Shown in pieces: positions 10,699-23,056 of a DNA stretch of 64,000 bases (position 1 is its first letter; every line of letters begins with the position of its first letter). The DNA is from Holothuria scabra (Eukaryota; Echinodermata; Holothuroidea; Aspidochirotida; Holothuriidae). The translations under genes were made by a program, and so were the position numbers. Location: contig CM074179.1 in the NCBI GenBank assembly GCA_037179385.1, positions 186,001 through 250,000 on the forward strand, read 5' to 3'. The notes under the pieces were generated by a model, which saw nothing but the letters and a program-made list of their open reading frames with translations, ran no database searches and was not told the DNA's origin.

Positions 10699-13600
10699 AA
10701 TAGTGTTAGGTAACGTGCATCTCAAGGAAACTGGCAATAATGGAAAACACCACTGGTTGCCAGTTCATGCAAAATAATGTGTGTCAACTTCACTAAACTG
10801 GAGCAACAATTTTACTGCGAAATTATACAACCCTGGAGAGAGAGAATCTTTCAATGCAAATGAATTTCATATTGACTATAGAATGTCAGCACAAACATGA
10901 AAGAATACAGAAACATCATGTGTTGTCTTTCATTTTATTATTACGAAATACGAACGTAAATTATACTCTTTTAAGTACACTAGTGTTATGTAGTATGATG
11001 CACTCTCCATGACCTTCAGTAGACGCCATGTTGTTTACGAGCAACGCTCCCTTCCTTTTGTTCTAAATTTCCAGGGCCCTTCCTGTTTCCCGTCACGTGT
11101 TACCAGTGGACGTGACGTATCACATTGCTGTAGTTCCTCGTGCACACTGTAACCCATATTTTCGAGGTGTGGCCGATTCCCCCCTTTGCAGCCTCCTCAT
11201 TGGTCATCTATATCATTATACTCATTTACATGGGTGCGTCATAACTTTTGACCAATCAGGGGACTGCGGGTGTTCAGAGCTCGCACGAGGTTTCCATGAC
11301 CGAGCCTGCAAGCTGTACACTCATGCATAAGACATAAGACATAAGACGAGGAGCACTTGAGTAACCTGTAGATATTTGAATAATATTAGGCCGGCCGAAT
11401 AATTATGAGATAATTCTTTTTGGAAGTCAAATCATCGAATAAAATCATTTGAAATCAAGTAGCACTCTCTGAATCTTTTTTGTTTTGAGCTGCACTTCAA
11501 GATCCCGTACAACAACTTGCTTATTTTACATGCTGGAGTCGTGGGCTTCACTACTTATTTTACACTAGTACTGCAGCATTAAGAGCGAATGACAACAGGC
11601 TGACAGGAAAGGGTAAAACCGCAGATCACGGCCTCTGGACGGTCAGCTGAGTGTCGTCGGAAGGTATTTTCGATTTTTTTTTTTTTTTGGGGGGGGATTG
11701 TGGATGTTGCAAAAATGGGAACAGTATAATGTAGGTGAGCTAATACACGCCGCCATGAGTTGGCTCGTACCGCATGAAGGAAATTTTAGAAAACATGTCT
11801 CCCAGACTGAAGGAAATGGCATTAAAAAGTTAAAATGTTGGTTTATTTTCGTGTGGCCTTCCAAGTTGGGTTGATAACTTGATCCAATTTCCCCACCTCA
11901 TTAGATGAGGAGGCAGTGCGATTTACTTACAGCTTAGATCAGTGGTTCCCAAACTTTTTGAAAAAAGAAGACGATTGGAAAGAGCGATATGCATATTTGG
12001 GAGGTCCCGAAGCTAGCTATACTTACAGCAAACAGAGACAGTTATACCAGAGAGTTGTAATGTCGGTAGTACGAAGGTTTCATAATGGAAGAATTTACTC
12101 CAGCTGATAAGAGGGCAGTTTGCACTTTTGAATTTACAACAGGAGTAGCCCGATCTCTATCTCAATCTCTATAGATTGCAGGAAATCGCACTCTCTACCA
12201 AAAATTCGTCTGATCAATAAGGGGTGGCAACAGGTTGCAGCCAAGCTTCCCGATGGAGCGGCCCAGTTCCGAAATGATGGCAAAGATGAAATTTTGACGC
12301 TCGAAGCGCGCCGAAAATTCTTGGGGTCACTGTCGAGGAAAATATCAAAACGGTAGTCTTTAGTGGGCAATATGCCCTACCCAAGGAAAATCAACAAATT
12401 TATGACTGTGACTGGTCGTCGCCGAGGGGACTATGTGCTTTATCGTACTAATCAAGGCTCCCTAGGAAAATTTACTTTCCCCGACAGTAGGGTACATGGC
12501 CCCATGCAACTCCACCACCTGTGGCCATCCGTCTATAATTCGGCCTTCAGCATGCGTTTGCCACCAGCATGGTCATTTCGATGTTGGTCTTTACGAGCGA
12601 ATGCGAAGTATAGTAGTCGCTTTATGGACTTGCTGAAGTGTTGTCATTCTGTGCCTAGTTGGTTTTGTTAATTTGTGTTTTTAAATTAAAAGGCGTTAAC
12701 CATAAAAACATATATTTAAGGATGTCTCTGGTTTCATTACACTTTTAGACATATTAGTTGAGGGATATTTCAATTACATGGTTCTTGGAACGACTGTATG
12801 GGGCTCTCAGGAGCCTTTTCTATAGTTTTTGTGAACTGCCGTTCTTTATGACATGTTTGTCACCCTTCTTTTGTTACAGTTTGAAACATCCGAGAAATCT
12901 GTTGAGGTAAAAGTCAGGCGTTGCTGTACGAAAAAAAAAAAAAAATTAAACGGGTGGTTTCTTTTCATTATCAAGCAACTTAGAACTGTAACAAGAGCGA
13001 CAAACTAAAGTTATAATTTACTTTGTTCAGAGCTGAAGACCGTCACAGAGGGTTAGGAATAGAGAACGGATAAGACAACTTAAAACAACTGTGTAGTTTT
13101 CTTCTGACCTAGACGTTTCAACTGAAACATAAATCGCTCTCACCAATAGGCGCTTGCTTTCCCGGTGGCCACATGATCAGCCGAACGACATACGATAAAC
13201 TTGATGATATCAAATGCTACCGTGGCTTAAGAAAGCCATTTCGAGATTTCGATGGAAAGTCAAACATGTGCCATGCGCAGGGCTATATATATATATATAT
13301 GCTTTAGGAACTGATTCCGCATCTAAATAACTAACATCAGCCCAAGTATTTTTTTGTTGTTGTTGTTGTTGTTCATTTTGTAAATATTGTCACAGTAGAC
13401 TTTTTTCATTGGTGGCTGTACTTGGCGGCATGACATAATTACATTTAGCAATCTTGTAAGACATATTTAAAACGGTTCCTTTAAGCAACCGTTCTATAAG
13501 GGAAATACCCCGCGGAGCGGATTCGGTTTGTTCAGTCCCCCTTTAAGGGCTAGACGGGGGTATGACTGAACAAGTAATATGCCCCACAGTCTGCTACGCA

Positions 13601-14218
13601 GGCAATAAGGGAAACGAAATACTAGCTGCGCACTTGTCCAACCAAAGGGATGGTGAGAAATTTTATACTGTTTATTTTGTTGACAGTTACAGTAGGAATG
13701 GGAATAGAGGTCTCTGATGGGGGAGTAGCAAAACAAAAGACTACGTAGTTATCTCTCTCAACCCTTAAATCTCATTAGCCAAGATGATAGCCTGGTTACA
13801 ACTCTTCTGATCCGGAGGTTTATGCTTGCTTTGTTGGTGATGCGATGCATTCACATACAGGTGATACGGCTGAACTGCGAACCGTAATTAGCACTGCCAT
13901 CGAAAAATACTGAGAACCAGTAGCGCGTTTAAAGTGGGCCGGGGCACAGGCACCCCATCACATTCGAGGTCAGTCGGGGGAAAATCATTCAGTCGGGGAT
14001 TCACGGGTTCGCGGAAGAGGAAAAATTTGAAGGGACACGCTGAACATTCAAACCTTAACCACACACCACGACCTTGTAGCATAAACAAAGTCTATTTCCC
14101 TCACCTCACATCACTAATTTTCACCTGTATAAATTTTCAACACGGATATCCTTTTCTGAAATGCGCAAATCTCGTCATCATAACAAATTCACCATCTACT
14201 ACCTGTTACTCGTTACTG
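10699..14218. other. No gene recognised
   Basis: Mostly AT-rich noncoding DNA with short open frames (for example 102 codons at 12363-12671) that show no motif I recognise. It contains an A run near 12930, a short TA run near 13284 and a TTG run near 13353. A hAT-like end is noted separately. Confidence 0.5.
11940..11960 (+). repeat. hAT-like terminal sequence, unpaired
   Basis: CAGTGGTTCCCAAACTTTTT is the classic 5' terminus of Ac/Charlie-type hAT transposons. No matching inverted end (AAAGTTTGGGAACCACTG) was found downstream, so only one end is visible. Confidence 0.5.
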
Positions 14219-14222
14219 TTAA

Positions 14223-14521
14223 AGGCCCAGTTCTATCACCCCTAACAGTTACCAATTCTCCTAACCTTTCTTACTTAAGCCCTTCCCACAATTGTCTGAA
14301 ATTCATGCTCATCCAGATACAATCTCTGTTTATTGCTTCAAGCTGAGTAAAGAAGAACTCAATTTACATAATCAAATCACTCTAAGTACCGTTCTTGCTG
14401 TGTAATTTAAGCTTTGGTACTCTGCATTGTTTGAATTAGCTGGCAATCAAAGAGCTGAGCCAATTGAGAATTTCGGTACCCTCATACCAAAATTGTTGTT
14501 TGGGATGAGAGGTTTGGCCCT
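14223..14521 (+). mobile_element. Kolobok-type MITE, copy 1 (299 bp)
   Basis: Flanked by TTAA on both sides (14219-14222 and 14522-14525), with imperfect inverted ends AGGCCCAG... and, reversed, AGGGCCAA.... A second copy with the same features is at 36883-37179, and the bodies share long words such as GAGCTGAGCCAATTGAGAAT. TTAA duplication with AGG-type ends fits Kolobok (piggyBac also uses TTAA). Noncoding and non-autonomous. Confidence 0.8.
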
Positions 14522-14851
14522 TTAAGATCACTAGAACCGTTAGACCGCCTCCATTCGCGAGTATGAATGCCTTGCATTCTGGTAAGGAGAAACATCTGGC
14601 ATTCCCAACTAAGTAGTTTGCCGACAAAAACCACATTCTGAAACCGATGACCTCACAGTTCTGCATTTATCCTTCGTTAAACCGAACCCACACAGAGGAC
14701 AGAAAGCGAGAAACAGTATAGACACTAGACGTTTCGTGTTTCGCGAAACAAGCACTAGTCGATTCGCGGAACAAGTATTTAGGTAAACATGTGTTTTGGA
14801 ATAAAACGGTAATTCTGGTTCTCGCACACCGACATCAGGGGTGTAAGCAAA

Positions 14852-14920
14852 ACGAAGACCGAAGACGGAAGACGGAAGACCGAAGACCAAAGACGGAAGA
14901 CCGTAGACGGAAGACTGAAG
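14852..14920 (+). repeat. GACGGAA/GACCGAA heptamer tandem repeat
   Basis: About nine imperfect heptamers, alternating GACGGAA, GACCGAA and GACCAAA. On the minus strand it reads as a Ser/Val/Phe-rich frame, which I treat as an artefact. Confidence 0.75.
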
Positions 14921-15399
14921 CTCATATACACAAACGCATTTACAACTAGACAATTGTACTTGCATGGCAAGTACTAATCGAAGCCTTGAAAATGTGCACA
15001 CTTGGGACTTTCTTATAAACAAAATGAAGCATATTGTTGGAACTGGTTCCCCAACAAAAGTGGAATATTTCCCACATATGCCGGGGAGGGGGAGGGGAAG
15101 GGGGGCATTGTTCCTTGCAACTTGTTTGGGGAGATCTATGTGAGATAAAGCAGTAACATTATATATTCTACTAAACACTGATGTTTAAATGAAAGTATTC
15201 ACCTGGATGTAACAATATCGATAAGCTATTATTTTTAATCAGTTGGCCCATCCTGGATGTAAAGTTGCCCCAAAATCTTTGTACCTAGTTACACTTTGCC
15301 TGAGACTGTGTGATACACTATTGGTGGTGACACAGGCCTAGCGCTATGCAAAAGTATTGACCCTAGACTTACTTGACTTTCCTAACAAGCAGTCGACTA

Positions 15400-15591
15400 C
15401 AATCTTGGACAAAACTGTTGGGACACTTTACATTTTATTTGTCAATTTTAGTTGAAGCAGGCCAACATAAAACTCCCTTTACCCCTCCCAATGTTGCGTC
15501 AAGAAGAACATGACTCTTTGCCCTGAACAGCATAACAGTGGTCAATTGGAAGGGAGAGCAGGGTGTCCCAACAAGTTATTGTCCAAGATTG
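15400..15591 (+). mobile_element. Mariner-like MITE, copy 1 (192 bp)
   Basis: Inverted ends: CAATCTTGGACAAAACTGTT at the start, and at the end the reverse complement CAATCTTGGACAATAACTTG, continuing GTTGGGACA on both. A TA precedes the left end. A related copy is at 16518-16751. It is noncoding. The Tc1/mariner assignment rests on the TA flanks and is inference. Confidence 0.7.
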
Positions 15592-16517
15592 TCTGGGTCC
15601 CAAGAGATACATTTTTGAGACCGAATTCAATAAAAACGTTTAATTTTTTGAGTGTTGTAAGGTTGTTTAAGACCTTTTCCAGAAGCCAACTATACTCTTG
15701 AGGATTTTTAACAAATTAAGGGCGACCGTAGGATAAATTTCATTACAAACCAAAAGTATGCATTGTTTAGACGCACAAATCAACAATCGCAACGGGTGGA
15801 ATGATTCTCTCCCTGGATAGAAGAGTCATTCTTTTTCAAACTGATAGTTGGAGACGAGAAATTTATTGAGAAGGGGCCACGATCTACCATAAGATTGTTA
15901 AAGTAACTCTGCAAGCCAGACTTTCTTTCATAACTTTGGTAGATTGTTAGGTACGGTCGGTTTGGAACATATTTTGCAGCCAATTTTGCATCTCAGGCTG
16001 TATTTTTCATGTTGTAGTACAACTGGTAACAAATTTGTTATGCCTTCTTTCAACCGAAGCAGTTTCTTAACATTTTTAGTTGAAAGTTGCTTTCCAAACC
16101 AATGGTAGACTTGGTTTTAACTAAGCCTCCACCCCCAACCTCGTCAAGGTGGCAGGTAGGCCGGCACAACCATATCTCTGAATTAAAATAGGCAAATCAA
16201 GTGGGACAATATCATTAATGTCCCTTTGCTCAAAAGAAAGGATGTGGCAGAAGAATTGAAGTATTCAGGCCATATTTGGTGGTATTTTGCTTGGGCTTAG
16301 TCCCAGGGTCCTCTCATGTAGGTCCCTCCCAACATTTGTGAAAAGGGTCCAAAATAATCTGGGTCCAGGACTCCACAAGCTAAATCCGGTTCAGGAAATA
16401 CTTCCATGTTATGACCGGCATATCATTTACCTGTCATAAAATAACCAAATAACCATAAGCAAAGCGTTACTTCTTACTGGTGGAAGCGCACCTATTTGAC
16501 TTCTCGAAATTCTCGGA

Positions 16518-16751
16518 CAATCTTGGACAGAACCTTGCCGGTTGGAACACTTTACATGTTATCCGTAAATTTTAGTTGAAGTAGGCTAACATGAAACTGC
16601 CTGAAGTAGCCTAACATGGAACCCCCTTTTCCCCTCCCAATGTTGTGTCAAGAAGAATGTTTCTTTGCCGTGAAATGCATAACAGTGGTCAACCAACACT
16701 GGAATAGAAGGAGGAGCAGGGTGTCCCAACAAATTATTTTGTCCAAGATTG
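16518..16751 (+). mobile_element. Mariner-like MITE, copy 2 (234 bp)
   Basis: Same inverted ends as 15400-15591 (CAATCTTGGACAGAACC... and ...GTCCAAGATTG), with a TA after the right end (16752-16753). The body shares CCCTCCCAATGTTG and AGAGCAGGGTGTCCCAACAA-like words. A short internal duplication (GAAGTAGGCTAACATG / GAAGTAGCCTAACATG) makes it longer than copy 1. Confidence 0.7.
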
Positions 16752-16904
16752 TATCTGCAGTGTCTAGGCCTATATACGCTGAGCGCACCTTTTGCACTAG
16801 GACACGACTAAGTTTTAATGTTAGAGTTGTTTTGTTCTGCAACGTTTGGCTTTAGGCCTTCGTAACTGTGTCTGGGTAAGGCTACGACAACTTTTGTCCT
16901 CAGT

Positions 16905-17010
16905 GAAGCCTAAAGGACTAGAGTATGTATGGAGAGTCGCGTAATTGCTTCCTATACAAATGTATTGGGAGCAACTACGCGACCGTCGATGCATAACGTT
17001 AGTCCTTTAC
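16905..17010. repeat. Imperfect long hairpin
   Basis: The left arm CTAAAGGACTAGAGTATGTA...GTCGCGTAATTGCTTCC (16910-16953) pairs with the right arm GGGAGCAACTACGCGAC...ATGCATAACGTTAGTCCTTTA (16966-17009) with few mismatches, around a loop of about 12 nt. It could be a small palindromic MITE; a transcribed hairpin is possible but unsupported. Confidence 0.6.
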
Positions 17011-17929
17011 TGAGAACTACGACAACCGTGGGTAGACAGTCTTTTCCTTTGTTTCAAACATTGAAAATACAATAGAGAAGCCATTAACAACCCATACAGG
17101 GTGATGAAATGAACGACAAATTTAATACCTTAAAATTGGTGGATTGTTCCCTGGCCTTGGTTACTGTCGCCATCACGTTAACGACACAGTACGTACACTA
17201 TATAGCTAGCTGCATGCGTTTATGCATGAACGTAAGTTAGTGGACTTGCTTACATCACATTGAAATGAGTACGGTCGACGAAGTTGCTTGATGAAGCAGT
17301 TCCGACAAAACAAAATGGCATATGTTGGAAGATGCAACCTTTGAAATTTATTTTGAAATCCCTGAACGGTATAAATTGTTTTCAAACTATATTTACACCT
17401 TTTTTCAACCAGAGAGGAAGCCTTCAGTGCAGAACAATACCTTTGAATGTGGAACTACTTCTTTATTTGCACATTACCACTTTACTATACAGGAGTTGTT
17501 CCAGCAAATCCCCTTATATAGAAATAGTTAAACTTTGTTGAAAATCCCCCTACGGAACAACTTAACATGACTGCGCAGCTGTTCCATTGTACGAACGAAC
17601 AGCTCGGGATTGCAATATGAATCCAAACGGAACATGATTTAATATTCATCCGCACCGACCGCTTACGAAGGCACGAAAACACGTGACTGAACGAGCAATT
17701 CCTACAATCGAAGCTGTGGCTTCGATTAATTAATCTTAGAAGCATAGCCAAGCTCCCTGCATCGGTGAAGTCTATGCGTTCCAACTATCAATACGACGAA
17801 GCTAGTCGCAGTTCCGCACAAACACAGGAGCTAGGCCCCCTAGTTCTCTCAAAAGTTAACATGGAGGTGCGGCCACTGACAAACCCTTCCATTAGTATAC
17901 ATATATACGCATGTTTTATTTTGATTTGC
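17011..17929. other. No gene recognised
   Basis: Unremarkable AT-rich sequence. The overlapping short open frames around 17284-17541 show no recognisable motif. Confidence 0.45.
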
Positions 17930-20880
17930 ACCCAGTCAGCTTTCGGGTGGTGACACGTCTCCGTTTTGAATACCCCGAACTGCAAATGTAGCTTTGAACG
18001 CTACTTTCCTTGCGACACTGCCTTAATTATTAGTAAAATTTTTTCGGTAATTCACTCATAATGTTTGGTTTTATCGACTTTGCATTTGTACTAAGGGTAC
18101 AAAAGTTTGGTCTTTGTTTTGAAAATCCAGAGTTATTATAGTGAGTTCGGTGAGAGGGGACAGGGATAGCTAGAATGTACGTACTAAAGTTGATATATAA
18201 CCTATGCCCCAAATCGAATTAAACCCCAAAAGGACGCTTGAAGGCGATTTGAGTCTGTCGGGAGGGGGGGGGGGGGGACTGGAACGCCCAGCGGACAATA
18301 TGGACGCACAACATTGCCCGCTTCCTTTCCCATAACTTTTTATACGTTTCAATTTGTCTGCGGACCTCCGTGGTTCGGTTTGTGGCACGTTTTCGTTTTA
18401 AAGATCATGATATATACAAATTTATCTTTGATCACTATATTTCTTTTAATACTTTCTTAGTTATCAGTCAGTTTTGTCGGAAATTTGCTCGGAATATTTG
18501 TGAATGAAGTCTACAATTGCAAGATAAGTTTCATCGAATTTGCATGAATGCTAAGGGTGTAAAAGTCTGGTCTTCGTTATGAAAATCTGGACTGCTAGAG
18601 TTATTACAGTGTAGAAAACAGGGAGTTCAGTGACAGGGACGGAAATGGCCTGTATGGACGTACTAAAGTTGATATAAACCTATGCCCCAATTGAAATAAA
18701 ACCTGACAAGCTTACAGGTACTTTGAGTCTGTCGAGGGGAGGGGGGAGGCGTAGAACGCCAACCCGAACTGTATGGATCCACAACCATTGCCCGCTTCAT
18801 TTCCCATAAGTTTTTATACCTTTCAATTTCTCTGCGGCCCTTTGTGGTTCGGTTTGTGACACGTTTTCGTTTTGAATATCATGACATAGAAATTTAACCA
18901 CATTTCTTGTAATACCTTCTTAGTTGTCAATTCAATTTTATCGGTAAACTAGTCACAACATTTTTTAGTTAAGTCTCCAAATGCACGATAAGTTTCGGCG
19001 AGTTTCCATCAAAGCTAAGGGTCTAAAAGTCATGTCTTCATTTTGGAAATTTAGAGTTATCGCATGTGGCGTATCTAATGAATTCATTCAAAAATGCATT
19101 AGCAGTTTGTATAGGCGTTCTGAAGTAAAAATACTCCATGTTCCTCAATTCCGGGAAAATATGAAATGATACCGACAGGTCACTGGAGTCCGTACGGGAT
19201 GGGTAGAAGGGTCATGAACACCCCAAAGTATCTGGACCTTCATCCAGTTCTCGTTCACCTTCCCATAGGTTTTCATATGTTTTAGTTTGATCTGCCCCTA
19301 GGAACGGTCCGGTTATGACACGTCTTCGTTTTGAATATCACGACCCGCAAATGTACATTTCATCACTACTTTTCAAGCGATACTTTCTTAGTTATTAGTT
19401 AAATTTTGTCGGTAATTCGCTTAGAATACCTGCAAAGAAAGTCTACAAATGCACGATAAGTTTCATCGAATTTGCATGATTTCTAAGGGTGTAAAAATGT
19501 GGTCTTCGTTTTGAAAAACTAGAGTTATTACAGTTTGGAAAACAGTCAGTTCGGTGACAGGGCGGAAATGGCCTGTATGTACGTACTTAAGTTGATATAA
19601 AACCTATGCCCCAATTAAAATAAAATCAGATAGGTAATTTGAGTCTGTCAAGGGGAGGGGGAGGGGGGTGTAGAACGCCTTCCTGGACTGAATGGACGCC
19701 CAGCCATTGCCCGCTTCATTTCCCATAAGTTTTTGTACCTTTCAATTTGTCTGCGACCCTTCTAAGGGTGTAAAAATGTGGTCTTCGTTTTGAAAATCAA
19801 GAGTTATTACAGTGTGGAAAACAGGGAGTTCGGTGACAGGGCGGAAATGGCCTGTATGGACGTACTAAAGTTGATATAGAACCTGTGCCCCAATTGAAAT
19901 AAAACCTGACAAGCTTACAGGTAATTTGAGTCTGTCAAGGGGAGGGGGAGAGGGGTGTAGAACGCCTTCCTGGACTGTATGGACGCCCAGCCATTGCCCG
20001 CTTCTTTTCCCATAAGTTTTTGTACCTTTCCATTTGCCTGTGACCCTTTGTGGTTCGGTTTGTGACACGTTTCCGTTTTCAATATCATGACATAGAAATG
20101 TAACTTTGATCACTACGTTTCTTGTGATACTTTCTTAGTTGTCAATTAAATTGTAATTGGTAAACCAATCACAACGTTTTTTAGTTAAGTCTCCAAATGC
20201 ACGATAAGTTTCGGCGAGTTTCCATCAAAGCTAAAGGTCTAAAGGTTAAGTCTTCATTTTGGAAATTTAGAGTTATCGCATGTGACGTATCTAAGGAATT
20301 CATTCAAAAGTGCATTAGCAGTTTGTATAGGCGTTCTGAAGTAAAAGTACACCCTGTTCCTCAATTCCGGTAAAATATGAAATTATACCGACAGGTCACT
20401 GGATTCCGTACGGGATGGGTAGAAGGGTCATGAGCACCCCCAAACTATCTGGACCCTGATCCAGTTCCCGCTCACCTTCCCATAAGTTTTCATATGTTTT
20501 AGTTTGATCTGCCCCTAGGAACGGTCCGGTTATGACACGTCTTCGTTTTGAATATCACGACCCGCAAATGTACATTTCATCACTACTTTTCAAGCGACAC
20601 TTTCTTAGTTATTAATTAAATTTTGTCGGTAATTCGCTTAGAATAATTGCAAAGAAAGTCTACAAACGCACGATAAGTTTCAGCGAATTTGCATGAATGC
20701 TAAGGGTGTCAAAATGTGGTCTTTGTTTTGAAAATGTAGAGTTATTACAGTGTGGAAAACAGTGAGTTCGGTGACAGGGCGGAAATGGCCTGTATGGACG
20801 TACTAAAGTTGATATAAAACCTATGCCCCAATTGAAATAAAACCTAACAAGCTTACAGGTAATTTGAGTCTGTCAAAATT
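17930..20880 (+). repeat. Tandem satellite, ~466-bp monomers in two types
   Basis: The word GATAAGTTTC(AT/GG)CGA recurs at about 18522, 18987, 19457, 20203 and 20673, with a related start near 18060, giving spacings of 446-470 bp. Type A monomers contain AAAGTTGATATA (18185, 18664, 19588, 19866, 20806) and a G-rich tract. Type B monomers contain CGACAGGTCACTGGA and GGATGGGTAGAAGGGTCATG (19175, 20390). The 1216-bp spacing between the two B units (for example 18972 and 20188) includes an extra partial A unit of about 280 bp. No coding function; open frames here are by-products of the repeat. Confidence 0.85.
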
Positions 20881-23048
20881 TGTATATGTTAAAAGAGGAT
20901 AGTTCCGCACTGATTACTGTTTTTCCTGGAATCTAAACCTCTGTAGCTATGTGGAATGCATATGCGTACGAGGCCGGAGGGGGGCAGACTGCCCCCCCCC
21001 CCCTCCATCTTCTCAAGACCTAAAATTCGGGCAGGGAACTGGAAAAATTCGGGCAGCCGTTTGAGTCTTAAAACCTGGTTTGTTTGTACTTACACAGAAA
21101 ACCCCTAGGCGCTCCCGAATTCCTTCAAACACTTGGCCGAAAATATAATAATAAAGCATCATGGTCACGGTACAATTTTCATGAAAACTCTAAAAGATAC
21201 CAAAATTCGCGACATATTCGGGCAGCTTATGAAAAAAAATTTCGTTAGCCTCACTTCATATTCTTGCGCAAACCTTTGCCCAAAATGACACAATATTCCG
21301 GCAACAGTTGCCAAAAAGTTCTGGGATATTTTTAATTGCCGGAATACAAGGGGAGAGAGGATGTATACAGTCTCCCAAAATTTGCCCGAACAAATAAATC
21401 AAAAGCTATCTTGTGACGCACCATATTACTAAATGACAATCACCAATAGTCACCAGAGGGCTGAAACGTACTGGGTTGAGAGGTGGCATATGGGCAGCAT
21501 ATGAATGAGATGACGATTTTGCACTTTTCGAAATGATCCTCTTAAAATTGTGCGAAACGTTTTAACCTGCAGTGCTGTGGAACCGAAATTCGGGCAATGG
21601 TAAACAAATCAGCGTAGCTTGTTTGCTCACTCATACGAATTAAGTGTGAACAAATCTGCAAGTAAGTCTGCCCACAAATTCATGTAAAAACATCTACGTG
21701 ACAAGCCGGGTTTTTCTCAAACGGCGTCAGTAAAAACATCATTTATCATAGGCGGCGAAAGCGGAGGGGGGGGGGCAGGGGGCCTGGCCCCCAATAATCT
21801 TTTTATGAGATTTTGGGGGATCAGCCCACCCCCACCCCTAAATAACTTAATGTCGCAAAATAAATTTTTTCAAAAGTAATTAAACAAAGTTGCTTTTATT
21901 ACATTTCGGCTATTCTTTGGCTCAAATATTACTTTTCAGAGTGCAAAAGTTGCAAAGCTTCCGGGGGCTTCGCCCCCTGAACCCCCACATTAACGATTAC
22001 CTGTAGGAAAGTTTATTTTCGCCCTTCAAACAGTTGCAGGGTATTCTGCAATTGTGCCCCACTCTAAATTTCGGAATAAATTCAGGTAGGTTGTGACAAG
22101 CTTCATATCTTCGGAATCTCTTGACTTTTTACTCGTCGGGTTTCAGGATGGATAATTTTATAACAGATTTGGAGTGGCTAAAACTGGCTACCTTGGTGTG
22201 GATTGAAGTGTGCCCCTAGCATCTGGCATGCTTCTACCTCATGAAGGGTTTTTTAAATTCCTGGAAATGCACAAGTCAAAATCATCCTTTTTGTGGTGGG
22301 TAGAGTATTTGGATCTATTAGCTCAAGAAGCTATGACCGTTACTTCAAAGATAATCACAACACAGTGCCCGAAATTGTCGAATATCCAAATTCTTTCAAG
22401 CAGTTGCCCGAAAATGGAAAAGTATCATATTAAGGGTAACATAGTTACGAAAAGTTAAGAGATGAAAATATCGCGACACATTTGGGAAGCCTGTGGCTTA
22501 ACAGAAACAATTTTCTTGAGACTGCTTTTAAATCTTGTGTAACATAATACCCGAAATGGCCGATTATTTTAATAGCTTCAAATCTTTGCCGAAAAAACAG
22601 ACGTAAAACGGTATATTTAAAGTATCATTTTCATGGAAAATAAAAATGATCTGCGACACATTTGGATAGAATGTGGAAAAAAGGTTTTCATCAAAAATTT
22701 GCCCGAAATGGTCAAATATTCGGGCAAAGGTTAAAAAAATGCTGGGACGTTTTTAATTGCCAAATTAATTCAACGAATGTACAGGAGGGTGTTCAGGTGC
22801 CCAAAACTTTGCCATCTATCCTGCTCTACAGCAAAATACGGGCAATGGTTATGAGAATCGGGTAATTTGTTTTGTCGATACTTTAATGATGCAGCGTGAG
22901 AATGTCTTCCCGTAAGTCTGCTTGAAAATTCATTTCAACACACCTTGTAACGTGGCAATTCCGTCAATAAGTGTTGCTAATAGAAGAAAAATCATCTACT
23001 TCATTTCACCCAATGGTAGTGGGTACATTTTATCTGATTCTTCTGACC
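20881..23048. other. Degenerate repeat-rich DNA, no gene
   Basis: The words TTGCCCGAAAATGG, GAATATTCGGGCA and TTTTTAATTGCC recur imperfectly between 21020 and 22860, suggesting decayed tandem or duplicated repeats. G- and C-runs lie near 20990 and 21765. CATAGGCGGCGAAAGCGGAGG at 21749 resembles a hAT end, but no partner was found. Confidence 0.5.
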
Positions 23049-23056
23049 AAAATAGC

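Noticed and set aside
12363..12671. 102-codon plus-strand frame as a gene
   Set aside because: No motif, no neighbours and no splice or promoter evidence; length is within chance for this window.
14609..15178. 189-codon minus-strand frame as a gene
   Set aside because: Its middle is the GACGGAA heptamer repeat, which opens the frame artificially; no conserved domain.
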